Assembly (NCBI GenBank): GCA_035235625.1 | Contig: CP141146.1 | Coordinates: 15,990,501-16,054,500, forward strand | Length of the DNA: 64,000 nt | Direction: 5' to 3' | Origin: Saururus chinensis | Lineage: Eukaryota > Streptophyta > Magnoliopsida > Piperales > Saururaceae | In this document: positions 45,495 to 59,454 of the stretch, piece after piece | How the letters are laid out: every line of letters begins with the position of its first letter | Position numbering within the stretch: the first letter of the stretch is position 1 | Made by a program: the position numbers and the translations under genes | The notes under the pieces: model-generated | Databases searched by the model: none | What the model saw: only the letters and a program-made list of their open reading frames with translations | Told to the model about the DNA's origin: nothing

Positions 45495-47953
45495 TACATC
45501 GATTTTGCCCAGATACGCTGCCCTCGTATCCATGCCGTTTCAAAAAAAATACACACGTATCCAATACGCTTCCGCCTAAGCCCTAACCTGTCTTCCTTTC
45601 TGCGATCGATTTCCATCTCTGCTTCTCATCCCCTCTCCGGCGACTGGTCATCCCTCGCCATCTAGAGGTCCGCCGGCCTCCGCCCTTCGCCATCCAGAGA
45701 GTCCCTCCGCCCAGAGGGACAAAAGTTCTGCTAATTGGAAAATGAGGTTACCTCCATCTTCCTCGTCCTCTTTTTCTCTTCCTCTCTTTATCTTCTGCAA
45801 GTACTCATCCCGCCTCCAGTCTCTGCTCGTGTCTTTTCTTTCTTTTGGGATTTTTGTATTCTTGTTCTGTTTCGTGATTCTTAGACTGGTTGCATCTGTT
45901 TTCCGTCTTCTAGCCTCCGCCGCTTATGATTTGCTGTTTTTACTTCGAATTGGTTCCGTATACGAAATGTGTTACCTGGGTTTATCATCAATCAAATGTC
46001 TTAATTGTCTGTACTAATGATCGTTAGGTTCTGCTACACCTTCACTGCAAACCAAAAATTACCTTTTAAGATAATTCTTTAAGAAAGTTCTTCATTCTTA
46101 AAGCGAGTGATGTTTTCTTTATTTTTCTACATAATCCTCTTGTTCGTCTATATGTCACGATCTGATTCCCTCCACCTTATCTGCTATTCGGCAAAAACAG
46201 GATTGCAATAAGCATCGACAGGTTTTATATCTTAGTATTCCATTAAACTAGATAGACATTTTGGGGCTATTTAGATGAATTTGGATAATTTATTTAACCG
46301 ACTAACAATTTCCTGTTGGCCGAGCGCCTAGTTGGCTTAGTAATTTCTCATTTTCTGTGTCACTTCAATTGTTCAATAATGCATAAATAAGAGATTTGAA
46401 TCATATGCCTGGGTCACTGGGTGTTTTTGTCTCTGAATAATTTGTTACTTTGTTGATTTGATTTGCAGATTAATTTTTTTCCCTTGCTCTGAATGGTTAC
46501 TTCGAGTTTAATTTAAGTGTCTTTGAATGTATTTTTCTGTTAGTTTTTTATTCTATTTTTTGCCTACCTCATATAGCTTCGTAGATGTTTTCTTATTTTT
46601 TTCACTTAAAACTATTAAAATGCACCTATATATATTAATAGCAGTATCCTATCTTTTTAGAAATTGCTGTATCCTCTCGTGTTGTATCCCCGTATCCATA
46701 TCCGTGCTTCCTAGATTGTTGAAAGGTATGATTTATAAATATAAAATGACAAACATGAGCCTGATGGTTACCCTTGAGTCTTATTCCATTCCATTTTGAA
46801 GGTTAGACACCTTTAAGGCTTGCCTCACGCTTTCTTGGACTTCCACTGTTGTTGACTTTACCCTTCCAACTCTCTGTTGAGAGGTCCATTTGTGGTCATC
46901 ATTTTTGCTGCATTTCTGTCTCTTTCTTCATCTCTGTCGAGTTCAATAACTGGCTTTGTCATCATCAAAGCAGGCTACTTCAATCACTGGCCTTGAGTCA
47001 AAACTTTGGATTGCTGCTCTTTTTCCCGACACCTAATTTCTGTCACCATAAATAACTGGGAGCGTGTATTCAAAAGTAATTTTCTCTCTCTTTTCTAATT
47101 CTCTAATTTTCTCTCTCTTTTCTAATTCTGAAACTCTTTTATTAGCGGTGTAAATGTTGGGAATAGATTTATCATTGACCCTTGCAATTTTTTACTCAGG
47201 CTTAAGAAACACCTTTACCATTAGTTGTGCTCATTTGACCAATTTTAATTTTAATGTCGGTGATCTGTTAATTAGCTTTTTTGAGGGTGGAATGCAAATG
47301 GTGGGGTTGTGGAAGTAGTCACTTGGCCATATGTAATAAATGTCTGTAGCTGTCCTGGCAAAGTTTGACAGAAGAATAAACAATAATACTTGTTACATGT
47401 TTGCCAAGTGGATCACAGTCACCGTCCTATGTGAGATTTTTTGCAATGTCACGACTGTTCATCCCAACTTAACTTTCAATTTATAGTGGTAGTAATAATT
47501 TTTCAATTTTAATATTCATCGTGTTTTTTTTAATATATAATTCCAGATATCAAAAGTAACAGAAATTAGTAGAATGATCAGGACAATCAGGCCAGAAAAA
47601 CTATGGCTTCATGAATTACAGTGTTTTGTCCAAGAAATGGGTTGGTTGCGCAGAATTTGCACTGTTTAATTTGCACTGTCTAATATAATTTACATATATT
47701 TAAGTTTTGTATGTTTGTTACAGATTGTCTGTTTTGTTGGTTACTTGTCAATATTATTTACTATGTTGTTTGGTACCATTATTTTGACCATAAATGAGTT
47801 GCATGCGGCAGGGACTTGTAGTTCTTACTTCCGCTGGCATATTTCCTTATGTATGATATAGTTGGTGCTTCTATTTATTTGACTGGTTCACATGCTTGAC
47901 TATAGAGCTTGTCTCATTTTATAATATCATTCAAAGGAGAAAGAAGGGGAAGA
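45495..47953 (+). promoter_or_regulatory. Probable 5' UTR exon and long 5' intron of the bS6m gene
   Basis: 45,500-45,800 is GC- and CT-rich, unlike its surroundings, and resembles a plant 5' UTR. Its frame from 45,742 is serine/leucine-rich and I do not believe it is coding. A donor near 45,799 (CTGCAAGTAC) is possible. The acceptor is probably ATTCAAAG near 47,936, just upstream of the ATG. No TATA box identified with confidence. The intron holds a short duplication of TTTTCTCTCTCTTTTCTAAT at about 47,080-47,128. Confidence 0.5.
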
Positions 47954-50412
47954 ATGCCACTGTATGATTGCATGCTTCTGTTAAAGCCTCATGTAGTGAA
48001 GGAAAGCCAGCTTGAGTTGATCAAGCGCATTGGACAACATGTATTTAAACGAAATGGGGTACTTACGGATATCAAATCCTTTGGGGGTGTTTACCTCGGA
48101 TATGGCATCAAGAAACTCGACGGAAGATATTACCAGGTGGATATCACTACATTTGGCATTGTAGATTGTATACTTTTTATTCTATCTTCTTCGTTGGTTA
48201 TGCTTCTTCACACATTTGAATTACGAATCTAATTGTGTGTTACTAATAACTATCTTCTATTTCATGGTGTTGTATATCTTGCTTTACACCCACTTGTAAT
48301 AAATATGAATAGTGGAAATAATGTGGTATATTTTCTGTACGAATTTATTTGTAATGTACTTCTTGTGGCTGCTTCTGTCTCAGGTGGTTACTGGTTTGAG
48401 ATTGCAGGCAGTAAATTTTAGTGTGTAGTGGAAATTTTTTCATGTAATCTTTAAGATGCTTTGTTCTTAGACAGGACTGTTCGAACTTTATCTCAAGTCA
48501 TGATTGACTAGATACTATTATTGTTAAGACATAGTTAGGATTTTATTGTAATTGTAGAAGAGTTTTGTGATGTTGTATTTAGAAACTGACGCCTTTTCCA
48601 TAATGGTAATATATATGATTTGGGTTTTTACTGTGCATGAAGAACTTGTGAGAAAAATGTTTATTGGAGATTGATGTTTGGACACTTTGTAAGCTTCTAT
48701 AAACTTGTATATTAGAAAAATTAGAATCTAGATTGAAAAAATCTGGTATTTTTATACGAATTTCATTGATTATTCAAATAAGTTAAAATGCAATATGCAT
48801 ATGTATGTATATATGGAAAATCTCGTCTTATTATTTAGCTATTTTCCTTTCTTAAAGTCTGTTAAGAAAGAAGAAGAAAAAACAAAGTAATTGGAGCTAT
48901 TAGTTGAAATTTTTTAAAGTTATGAAGATTGGAAGTACCTAGAGAGAGTGATTGTGAGCATCATGGCAGATTACCTTTTGACAGATTACGTTGGGGAGGA
49001 TGGTTTAAATGTTGTGTAATGGCTTCTGATGCCCACTTAGTAAGTTCTTAATTTGATTACCCTAGATAGGTGCTTGTTTTTGCATATGATGTACTTTTAT
49101 GATGTTGTTCTAGTTGATGAGACTAAAGTAGGGTTAAATGCAAAGCTAAAAATGTGGACAAAGATCCTATAGTTAAAAGGCTCTAGAATAAGGTCTAAGA
49201 TAGACAACGCGGGATTCAACTTTAGAAGAGGTAGAACTATAGGTGGACCCTAGTCATAATAAATGGGAAGGAGCAGTTCTAAGATGCGAGCAATTTTGCT
49301 ATTTAGACTCCATTATCCACAATGGGGGAGGTATAGATGATATTGTAGTATCTAGGATAAATGCGGGGTGGGCAAAGTAGAGAGTAGTGTCAGGATGATT
49401 GTGGGATAGGCACATCCCAAATTGGTTTAATGGCAAATTGTATAGGGGGTCAGTTAGACTTGTGATATCCTATGTAGCAGTGTTAGGCCCCAGAGAAATA
49501 CTGATATAAATAAATGAATTTAGCCTAAAAGGCTGCTAAGGTGGATGTGTCGAATAACTAGGAGAGACAAGATAAGGACTTATTTTCAAGAAGCATAGGG
49601 GGTTTACGTTGTGTTGATATGAGCAAACAAAAAGAAGACAGATGGATGCCCTGGTAAGGTGGTAAGGTCATAGGGGATGGATGTTGAAGAAGCCAAAGGA
49701 GGGAGTGGAAACCTAAGAGATCTTAGATAGAGTTGTAAGAAAGGATATAGTTATACTATCTCTTATAAAAGGTTGGCACAAAACTGGTTATAGTGGATGT
49801 GTAAGTTCTATGTCGCCAACTTCAAATTGTTTGGAAGAGCCGTTTCTTGATTATGGTTATGGCTGATTTTACTTTGTCACATGTATGAAGTATAAATGTA
49901 GCAATGCATCGATTGGAGGTACAGTTTATGTCAAATGCACATAACTTTCCACAATTCCATTCTATGAAAACCTTAAAATTGGCCTAGTACTTATTCGTGG
50001 ATGAGTTTATTTTGACTGGTCTATCATTTTCTTGTTGAGTTCATTTGCATTTTCTCTACTTTTTTATACTTGTATAATATAGTTGTATTTTCTAAACTTT
50101 TGAGATTTTTAGGCCTTATCTTGATGTTGGTGGTGAATTATAATACAGGGTAAGCTCCTGCAAATGACCATGATGGTCACTCCCAATTTTAACAAGGAGC
50201 TTCACTACTTGAATCAAGAAGATCGGCTTTTGCGGTGGCTTCTTGTCAAACATAGAAAAACAAAATTCGGTGTGGACTTTGGACCTAATAGTGACAATAG
50301 GGGTGATCTTCTCGATTTTCGGAAGGTCAACTTCCCATATCAGGAGCGAGATGAAATTGATGATGAGGATGAGGATGATGATGAGGAATATGAGGTCGAT
50401 GAGAATAAATAG
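47954..50412 (+). CDS. bS6m: Mitochondrial small-subunit ribosomal protein bS6m, two coding exons, 148 residues
   Basis: Ribosomal protein S6 family, which binds the central domain of the small-subunit rRNA as the partner of bS18. I model exon 1 at 47,954-48,136 (61 codons) and exon 2 at 50,149-50,412, joined in phase 0 across a 2,012-bp GT-AG intron (donor CAG-GTGG, acceptor AATACAG-GG). The protein starts MPLYDCMLLLKP, like plant members of the family, so I put the start there and not at the in-frame ATG 45 bases upstream, which lies in the presumed 5' intron. Core S6 features: VVKESQLELIKRIGQHVFKR, GYGIKKLDGRYYQ then GKLLQMTMMVTPNF, LNQEDRLLRWLLVK. The acidic tail (DEIDDEDEDDDEE, about 20 residues) is typical of plant forms. 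No cleavable presequence is obvious. A LINE remnant lies in the intron on the same strand. Confidence 0.92.
49085..49770 (+). mobile_element. L1-type LINE remnant in the bS6m intron
   Basis: Plus-strand translation in shifting frames gives DETKVGLNAKLKMW-like, then YLDSIIHNGGGIDD, VVSRINAGWAK, WDRHIPNWFNGKLYRGSVR and, further on, a degraded TRRDKIR-like part and a HRGWMLKKPKEGVE phrase. This is the order of the C-terminal half of plant LINE reverse transcriptases. There are several stops and frame changes. It has the same orientation as the host gene. Confidence 0.75.
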
Positions 50413-50934
50413 TTAGTCACTTATTCAGCTTGTTTCTAGATGTTATAGATGAGACCTAATGGTTTTATTAGAGATAAAGATGACTTCTTGTTGGTATACT
50501 GTGAAATTTTCTTGAGCTACGAAGTTTCGATAATCTCTGACATTTGCAGTTCTACCTTGTATATTGTTGGATTAAGTTTGATTAGATATTAGCTACGTTT
50601 CGGTGAGCCTTCATTTTAGTATTTTTTTGTGTCTTACACTTGTGTAAGAGATAATATAGTGATATAATTTCTTATTAACTTCCCCTAAATTCTCTTTAGG
50701 ACTCTATATTGCTTTTTTTGGCATAATTTACGTGGATCTTTTGTCATTGGGGTAGCCATTGGTCATCTTTTTACATTCTTAAACTAACATAATTTACATT
50801 TCTTAAGTTTTTTTTCCTAAAGGTTTTATCCTTAAGTTTTTATGTATATAGTAATTTTTAGTTTTACTTTAGTTATCTTACATATTTACCTTAATATCTT
50901 TATTTTAGTTATATTTAATTTATTTATATAATTT
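50413..50934 (+). other. 3' flank of the bS6m gene
   Basis: Likely 3' UTR followed by very AT-rich DNA. No other gene seen. I could not pick a polyadenylation signal with confidence. Confidence 0.6.
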
Positions 50935-53900
50935 TGAGAGTTTAATATTATTTTATACATAGAGGGTCACTACAATGCCAATAGTTTAAATACTTAAATA
51001 AATTAAAATATTTCAAGATGTGTCCTCATGTAAGAATTTAAAGTAGAATAAACTACTTAAGCAAATTAATCAAGCATGTAAAACACATAAATACACAAGC
51101 GATTTTATGTGGAAAAATTATTTCAACTAAATTATCGTCACCATGTCCCTGTCCCTCCAGTTGGATGAATGTATTATAAAATTGAGAACTATAAAATTGA
51201 GAACTTACAAGATGCAGACAACCAACCTTTAAATGTACTTTGTTTATCATTAAGTCACTTAATATTTTTCGTTTCTAGTTTGATCTTTGTCTTTTTTAAC
51301 AATATAATTATTAATTAAAATTATTTTTTATTGTGATGATGAATATCCTTCGAGGTTTCTTTATGAATAAGCTTTTAGCAAATTGTTGTATGTTTGTGAA
51401 TAAATGTTTACCAACTATTTATGAATTAAATAATTGTAGGATTTTTTTTACCAAGTATTTTTCTTCTTCAAAGTATATAGCCAATACAAAGCTACATCAC
51501 AAAGTTTAATAAATTAGACTTACCGGTCTCTCTCTACCTTCAATGACTTTCTTTACCTTTACCCATGTCAAAAATGCTACTTATATAGACAACTAAGTCG
51601 GTTAAGGTGTTAAACTTTAAATAAGAATATAATTTTAATCAAAATAGCCTAATTTAGGAAATTGTGCAATAGATTGACTGATTGTTCCTTGTAATGTTTG
51701 AACATATATATGCAATTTATCAATCCTTTGAACAAACAATTTATTGATACTAGAGTTTGTTTGATCTATGTGTGATTGAAGAACATTTCAACCTATGATT
51801 GATCATTCAGGTTATTAGACTCCTTTTGATTAACATCTAATCAATCTCACCACATGGCGATTGATCTTTCAACTTATTGTAAATTAATCCTCATGTGTTA
51901 GCGATCAGTCGTTTAAGAGTGTGATTGATCATTCTATGTTCCGGAGCACCTTGTGAAAACTTTTAAGGCTGATCTATCATATGATTATTGGTAATCGATC
52001 GTTGATGAATAAAAATATAGTTTTCATCCAAAAGTTGCCAACACTTTTTCTCACACTCTAATACGATTATTTTATTATCTCCAGTGTATGAATGTAATAT
52101 GTGCATATTTTTACCTCCCAAAATACTTTTTAAATACTTCTTAGTCTTCTAATGTGTTTTATCTTTACAATGTGATCTTGAATAGTAATCAATCTATCTT
52201 ATAACTTAAACTACACATTATTTTGATTACTAAAATGAGTCAATATAATACATATGACCATATATATTCTAACAACCTCCCCCTTTTTGCTATTTTGTAA
52301 CAAAACACTATATCCCATCATCTAAAAAAAATTACAACCCTATAGTACATCACTCAAATTCTAACAGTTATTAAACTTTGACAATGACTTTCCCCTTAAG
52401 CTATGATAATCATATCTAATGTGATGTGGTCTTCAAATTGTAATCAACCTATATATCACAAACAGGAACATATCTACATAGTAATGTTCCAAGAATCAAG
52501 TAAATACATAATTTAAATATTCAAGCCCTTGTGACATATGACATTGAAGTTTATTTGAGATTTCTCCATAGTTATAAAATATTTTCATATAATCTCCCCC
52601 TTTTTGTCAGATATAAACAAAGGCGAAAATAGAAATATATTAAGATAACATAGTTAAATAAACTACATCATAAATTCATATTAAGAAGAATCATGTTAGT
52701 ATTACTCTATAGACAAAAAAAAATATAAACAATCAACTCTATGTCTAAATAGAAAATTCAGTTTTAAGATATATCAGAATAAACAATGAGTACATATATC
52801 AAATTTAATAAAAAAAACTAGAAACTCTACTTCAATAAACTCATCTGTGCAATGATCTCTATATCAGTCATTCAAGATATTCTAAGATTAATCAGTAATC
52901 TATAAACAAATATAATCATGTAGAAACATCTTAGAATTTGCTAACAACTTACTACCCTTAAGATTGTGAAATCACTAAAGTATTATTAGATAGCAACAAT
53001 CTTATATTTGTCTCAAATTTTTAAATATTTTTTGAAATTATGTTTTAAAAAATAACATTATAAGAATCAGTCAAAATCTACATCACCCATCAAAATTCTT
53101 TTTATTTACCAAGTTTTGCTTAAAGTAACTAAACTTTAAATCTTCAAAAAATTGAATCTAACCATTAAAAATTCATAAAACCAAAAGACAATGTAAATCT
53201 AGGCTAATCTAGCCACCTAATGCAAACATAAATAAAGAAAACAACCTAAAATTGAAATACAATGTAATAAAAAACATGTTGAACTAATAGTCTTATACTT
53301 ATAAATATAATAACTTAAGTATTAGACAACCAAAGATTTGTACTTTGCTCCCTTACTTTGATTTATTCGTTCATTGGTTTGTAAATGTTAAGTTTATTAT
53401 CTTTATATTAATATTTTAAGCTCTTTTGGTGAAGTTTTGAAATGCATCTATTAACTCTTATCTCTCTCAAAATGAAAACTCTCATGATCAACCTAATCAA
53501 CTTAGACAATGTGATCTAGACTCTAGCATAGACAAAATCCTCTTTTCCAACTTGTTTGACTCCATTACATATCAAGCATAATTTAATAAATCAAAAAATT
53601 GTTCATCATATTTATTCTTTTGACTTTTTTAATTTTGATATTTTTATTTTTGAAACTTTCTAGGGCTTGGCTTTTTCTAAATCCTTTCTACTTGCATTTT
53701 TTTTTTCATTTGTGTAAATTTTTTCTTTTGGATGTCAAGTGGATGGTTCACACTAGTTTAACATGGCCCAAGTAGGTAGCCTTTTTTTATCATCTTCACA
53801 AGGACAATCTTTCTTTTCTTTCTTTCTTGCAAAATAAAACATCAATGTTCTTTAAAGTGTCAAAGAAAAGATATATCGATTTCTTTGTAGAGTTTTAACA

Positions 53901-56867
53901 AGCTCCTCTAATTCAAATTTCCTAATACTTACTAAACTCAAAAATTTCAAGTCTTTTAAGTTTCTTAAATTTCACATTCAAGTTTTTCTTATGAGATTGA
54001 CTTGAGTCTCATGATGCGTGTAATGTTTTAGAAAGACAAAGATTTATAACATCAATATAAACAAAATTAACATAATTTACTCACCTTGGTGCATTCTTCT
54101 CTTAGTTAAAGAATAAAAACACTTATTATAATATTTTTTGGCCTTAATCATAATTTTTTAAGTATTAAACAAATTGAATTGAACATCTAACATAAAAATA
54201 AACCAAACACTAATACATATACTTCAAAGTGTATAAAATTATTTTTTATGTTTTTTTCATGTCACTATGAAAAACATTAATAAAAAATAAAATAGAATAA
54301 AAATAAAAAAACTTGAAATTTTGTCCCAAATGATTGAAAAAAATAAAATCATGGACAATTTTGAAGATCTTTTTATTTTGAAAAGGAGATACCCTTTTAT
54401 TTACTTACAAATTCAATTCTTAAACAATTTAAGGGTTTCAAGGATGGTGAGTGATTCTTTTTTTTTTTTTCATCCAAACCAATGTGGTTTTCTTCTTATT
54501 AACTTGAGGAGCCTTCTTAAGTGTGTACGTTCTAATCCACATGGCTTTGAGTTGAGGTTGGTTTATTTCATTTTCTTAGGAATTTATTAAAGTTTGAATC
54601 CCCATAACTTTTCTTAGTTTCTAATTTTCACATAACATATTGACTAAGGTGAGTTAGGTTTGCATAGCTTGAATTTGTCTAATTAAGGAAAACTTCTAAT
54701 TTTCTCTCTTGTGATGTCTCGTCCTTTGGGTAGACTAGAGACTTTGATTCTTACGAGGTTTACTCTTTTTTTATACATGATCAACTTGAGGAACAACCTT
54801 CCTAATGTGCTTAAGTTCTTTAGCTTTGCCAAACTTAGTGTGTCATTTTCAGACTTCGAAGAATTTGTTTTAGTATCTCCTAGTCCTCTTTTATCATTAC
54901 TATCTTATCTCATGTTTAACATCTTTTCTATTTTTTCTTGCCCTAAAATAAAGTATTCATTTTTTCCTGTAAAGCCTTTAAGTCATAACCTAGATCTTCA
55001 ATCTTTTGCAAGTATGACCTATTTGTCTCTAGTTTTTATATAAACTTCATTATTTAAGAATCTTATCTTTTCTACAAAATTAGTTTTCTTATATTTGAAT
55101 TCATTAACGTCTTCATTAGATGACTTAAGTTCACTATCTAAAGATCTAGATCTTTTCCTTTCTTTTTCAAGTTCACCCTTCAATGTCTTTAATGATTTGT
55201 TGTGTTTAGCCAAATGGAATTTTGACTTAAAAATTGAGTCAATGGTCTTCTCATTCGATTTGAAAGCTTTCTCAAGTATTTTAAATTTTTTTACCCTATC
55301 CAATGACTTTTTTTAATAAAAGTTTCAATTTCTAAATCCTTAACATCACTAGAGTAAGTAATAGGCATGATGAAACAATCAAGAGAAAATTGAGAAGATT
55401 TCAAGGTGATCTCAAGCAAACACAATCAATTAAAAAAATCACTTTTGCGAGATGAAAACACTAGTAAGTCAAAACAAACAGGATATCAATAAGAAATCCT
55501 CAGATACTATTTGAGAGTTTAATACCCTTCTATATATAAAGGGTCACCATAGTGCATCTAGCCCAACTACCTATCTAGGGTAAAGGACTACAAGATATGG
55601 CCTCATTTGCATAGGAAATTACAGTAGAATAAACTAATAATGCAAATCAATCAAGCATGCAAAACACATAAACATACCAACAATTTTACGTGAAAACCCA
55701 AATAAATAAAATACCATGGTTAACCTATCTCTTCAGTTGGATGAATGCACTATGAAGTTAAGAACTTACAAGACTCAAGCAACCAACCTCTAAACTGTTT
55801 GTTGGCACTATGATACCTCCTTGATACTTTTCCCTTAAGAGTTTGATCTCCAACTTCTTCAACAGTACAACCACCAATTAAAACCTTATTTGATTGTGGT
55901 GATAAAGCTCCTTCAAGGTCCCTTTATAAATAAGCCTCCAAAAAACTGTTGTGTATTGTGTTTTTACGAATAAATCTTCACTAACTATTCATGAATTGAA
56001 CAATTGTAGGTTTTCTTCGGCAAAGTAGTATTCTTCTATAAAGCATATAGCCAATAAAAGCTCTAATCGGTCAAAACATAAAAGAGTAGACTCATTAATC
56101 TCTCTCTACCTTAACAATGACTTTCTTCACATTTTTCCACATTCAAAACAACACTTATATAGACATCTAAGCCAGTTAAGGTATTAGACTTTAAATAAGA
56201 ATTTAATTGCACTCAAAATAGCCTATTTAAAGAAACTGTGCAATGGATCAATTAATGGTTCCACAGGAAAATTGATTGTTCCATGTACTATTTAAATGCA
56301 GATACGCAATCAATCGATCCTTGGAACAAATGATCCATCAATGGGTTACTGGAGTTTGTCCAATCTATGTGCAATCAATTGTTTCAACCAGTGATTGATC
56401 ATTCAGGTTAGTGGACTCCTTATCAACATCCAATTCATCTCACAACCTTGTGATCAATCTTTTAACTTATTGTAAAGTGATCCTCATGTGTTCATGATTG
56501 ATCGTTTAAAAGTGCAATCGATCATTCTATGCTTCAAAGCTCTTTATGAAAACTTTCAAGGCCGATAAATTGGGTAATCGATCATTGAGGAACAAAAATA
56601 CAATTTTTGTCCAAAAGTCTCCAACACTTTTTATAACACTCTATTATGAAAATCCTAGTATCCCAAGTATGTGAATGTGATGTGTGTCCTGTTTTTACCT
56701 ACCAAAACACTTCTAAAACACTGCTGAGTCTTCTGATGTGCTTCATCTTTACAATGTGATCTTAATAAGCGACCAATCTATCCTATGACTCAAATTATAC
56801 ATCAATTGGACATTGTTTTGATCACCAAAATAACTTAATACAATCCATATGACCACATGTTTTAACA
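50935..56867 (-). mobile_element. Copia-type LTR retrotransposon, minus orientation (fossil)
   Basis: Two LTRs in the same direction, 50,935-52,274 and 55,512-56,867, each starting TGAGAGTTTAATA and ending TAACA on the plus strand. Next to the left LTR is a polypurine tract (minus strand GCAAAAAGGGGGAGGTTGTT), usual before the 3' LTR of plant Copia elements. Next to the right LTR, a minus-strand TAGTATCTGAGG resembles the initiator-methionine tRNA primer site. The interior is only 3.2 kb, shorter than an autonomous element, with a coiled-coil, lysine-rich gag-like piece at 55,019-55,303 (minus). The LTRs differ visibly, by roughly a fifth in the parts compared, so it is old. It is broken in many places. 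No clear target duplication. A SIRE-like lineage is my best guess. Confidence 0.82.
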
Positions 56868-59454
56868 AACCTTTTTTGGGTGTCCAACATTATGCTCTAT
56901 AGAGTATTGTGGGTCCAGTATTTGTCCTATAAAACTTACCTTTAAGCCTATTTGGGATGCGCCAATCACACAATATGCTCGATGCTACCCTTCATTTTAC
57001 CCACCCCATAGTTATCCTATGTACCACATCACTATTGATATCTCCTTCTTTGTGGATGATGGAATCCGAGTATTGAAATTTCATTTAACCTTGCTATATT
57101 TTGTCATTTTGAAATTAGCTATGCTTCTTATACTGGTTAGAAATGTTTTATGGCTGGTATCTAATCGGTACATTTGATATGCGAGATTTGGAACATGCAT
57201 TGTTATTTATTTAGAATTCATTTTAAATAAAAAGAAATTAACATGTGTTGTTTACTCATTGTGCTAGAGGGTTATCCCCTTGCTTAGATATTGTGAGACA
57301 AACAAATAGGACGAGTGCTTTGCAAGAGGATTCAGCAAGAAAAAGGGACTCCAATGAGCTGGGAGATCCTCTTCTCCCTCTTGACCTAAGAAGAAGCTCA
57401 TCAGTTCTCCAACTACCTGGATGGGGCCATGGATGCTTCTTCCTCCGAACTCAACTAGTGAAACCTCTTCTCCATCTCTTCTTCATGTCTCATCCCCTCT
57501 TTTCTTGAAGTTCTCTCCCATTTATATGTTTGTATTCCAAGGAGCATTCTTGAATGAGAGGCTTTGAGATGGAAAGATACAATATTTTCACTTTATTTTA
57601 GGATACAAATCATACTTTGTCTAGCTCCATTCAATGTTGTAGAAACTCTGAAAGACATATGCTCCCATAGAAATGCAATACTTTTTCATGATTCTATCCC
57701 ATTGGACAATTGATTTCAAGTTAGTAAGAGAGATCATCTCGATTCTGAGATGGGCAATGTAATAAACAAAATGAAACTAAAGCATAGTGCTAAAACTCAA
57801 ACATAGTGATTAATGTTTTATTTATAGTCTTTGATCTTATTGAGTATATATAGATATACTCGGCCATCCTAGTGGTGTAAATTTTGAAGAAGGTTAGAGA
57901 CAAACTATTGGCAGTTTGTGATACTTGAAGAATGAGGGTGACTCAGCCTAGTAGGTATTACATTATACTATTTTAGATGTTGTAGTAAGGCACATGTTGT
58001 GCTAGTTTTTATTGTATTATGTTGTATGAGATGATTATGTAGCTTGCACTTAGACAATTCCTTACCCAATTTTAATTGTCTTGATCAAAATTTACTACAC
58101 GTATGTTGTATGTTTATTTTAGCTAAAGGTTTGACTTTGATTATAAGAAAGCAAAATTATTTTTATGCTTTTTCATATTCTGATATATTAAAAAATGTGT
58201 TTTAAAATTCTAGGTTATGATAGTCTCAAGCTATAATACATGGATCATCAAAACTCATTTAAACATACTTTATATATGTTTATCATAAATTTCAAAATAA
58301 TCATTGATCGTAATCATATTCAACAAATTGTAAAATCAGGAGTTTTAGTATAATTTTTTTGTTGTAGCACATCACAAAACACTCTATAATCAAATTATCA
58401 GAGTGCTTAATCAAACTAAATGTGGAGTGTTGCCCACAAGATTTTACAAAATTGGGCCTCATACTTAAGAAATGCACATATGGGGGATTGCTAAAATAGA
58501 AACAAAACTAGTTCCACGTGCAGGGTTTTACAAAAATAGAAACATCGTTGGTCATGGTACACTGGATCATATAGGTAAAGTAATATCCATGACACCAATT
58601 ATCCAACGCGCAAAGGACATTGATAGAGGACCACAAATTGGACACAAAAGAAACAAAAATAGAAAAAGCACTGAAAATGTCACATATTTAGATCAAATTC
58701 ACCCATAGAAGGGTCGTACATTTGTTCATGATTACAAAAGTTGTCATTTAAAGGGTAGTAGGATTGCCCAAAAAGGGGCTAGAAAGGTTTCCCATAATAG
58801 TCAAATTCATAGTTAATGGGTGGACTCATGTTCAAGAAAACTTCTTTTTGAAACTTTTTTCTACATAACATACTTGCGCACCAAACATCACTTCAAGCTT
58901 ATTTAACCACTTAAAATCATTTTCATTAAATTAAGAACACCTAAAGAACCAATTTAAGGAATTAGTGCTTTATAACAATTAATATTCTAATATCAAACAT
59001 CCATAAAACCCTAAACTCATAATTGTGGTACTTCAATCAAATAGGCAATCAAACACAATCACATCAAAACACATGTTTTGTAATGGAAAACCCTAACTAT
59101 GGTAAAAAACCACAGGAGCTATGTTGGCTACTCAAAGTATGAACTATAGAATAGAGCTTTTGAGTACAATAATCACCTTCCCAAGTATAATCATGATCCT
59201 GCAATCTTACTTAATGATCTAGACTCTAACTTCACACGAAACCAATCTCCATGGCACGTCCTTCGTCTTCTATTTTTCCACTAGAGCTTAATCACCTTAG
59301 GATATCCACCAAAGACGATGAACAAATCACATTCCAGTGATTCAACTAAATATATGAAGAAAATGTTCAACTTTGACATAGGGTTTTAGATAACACTCAT
59401 CTCACAAACTTCAAAACATCAATAATGACTTACACGAAGTTTATAGAGTCAAGG
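56868..59454. other. Noncoding stretch
   Basis: No recognisable gene. Short open frames near 57,245-57,508 and 58,472-58,708 encode nothing I can relate to a family. Composition is AT-rich, without clear terminal repeats. Confidence 0.5.

Noticed and set aside
45742-46017. 91-codon frame before bS6m
   Set aside because: Low-complexity start in a probable 5' UTR, continuing into intron-like sequence; no homology recognised.
47909-47953. Upstream in-frame ATG that would add 15 residues to bS6m
   Set aside because: It lies before the likely intron acceptor; family members begin MPLYDCML.
57245-57508. 87-codon frame
   Set aside because: No recognisable family, no splice or promoter context; could be chance.
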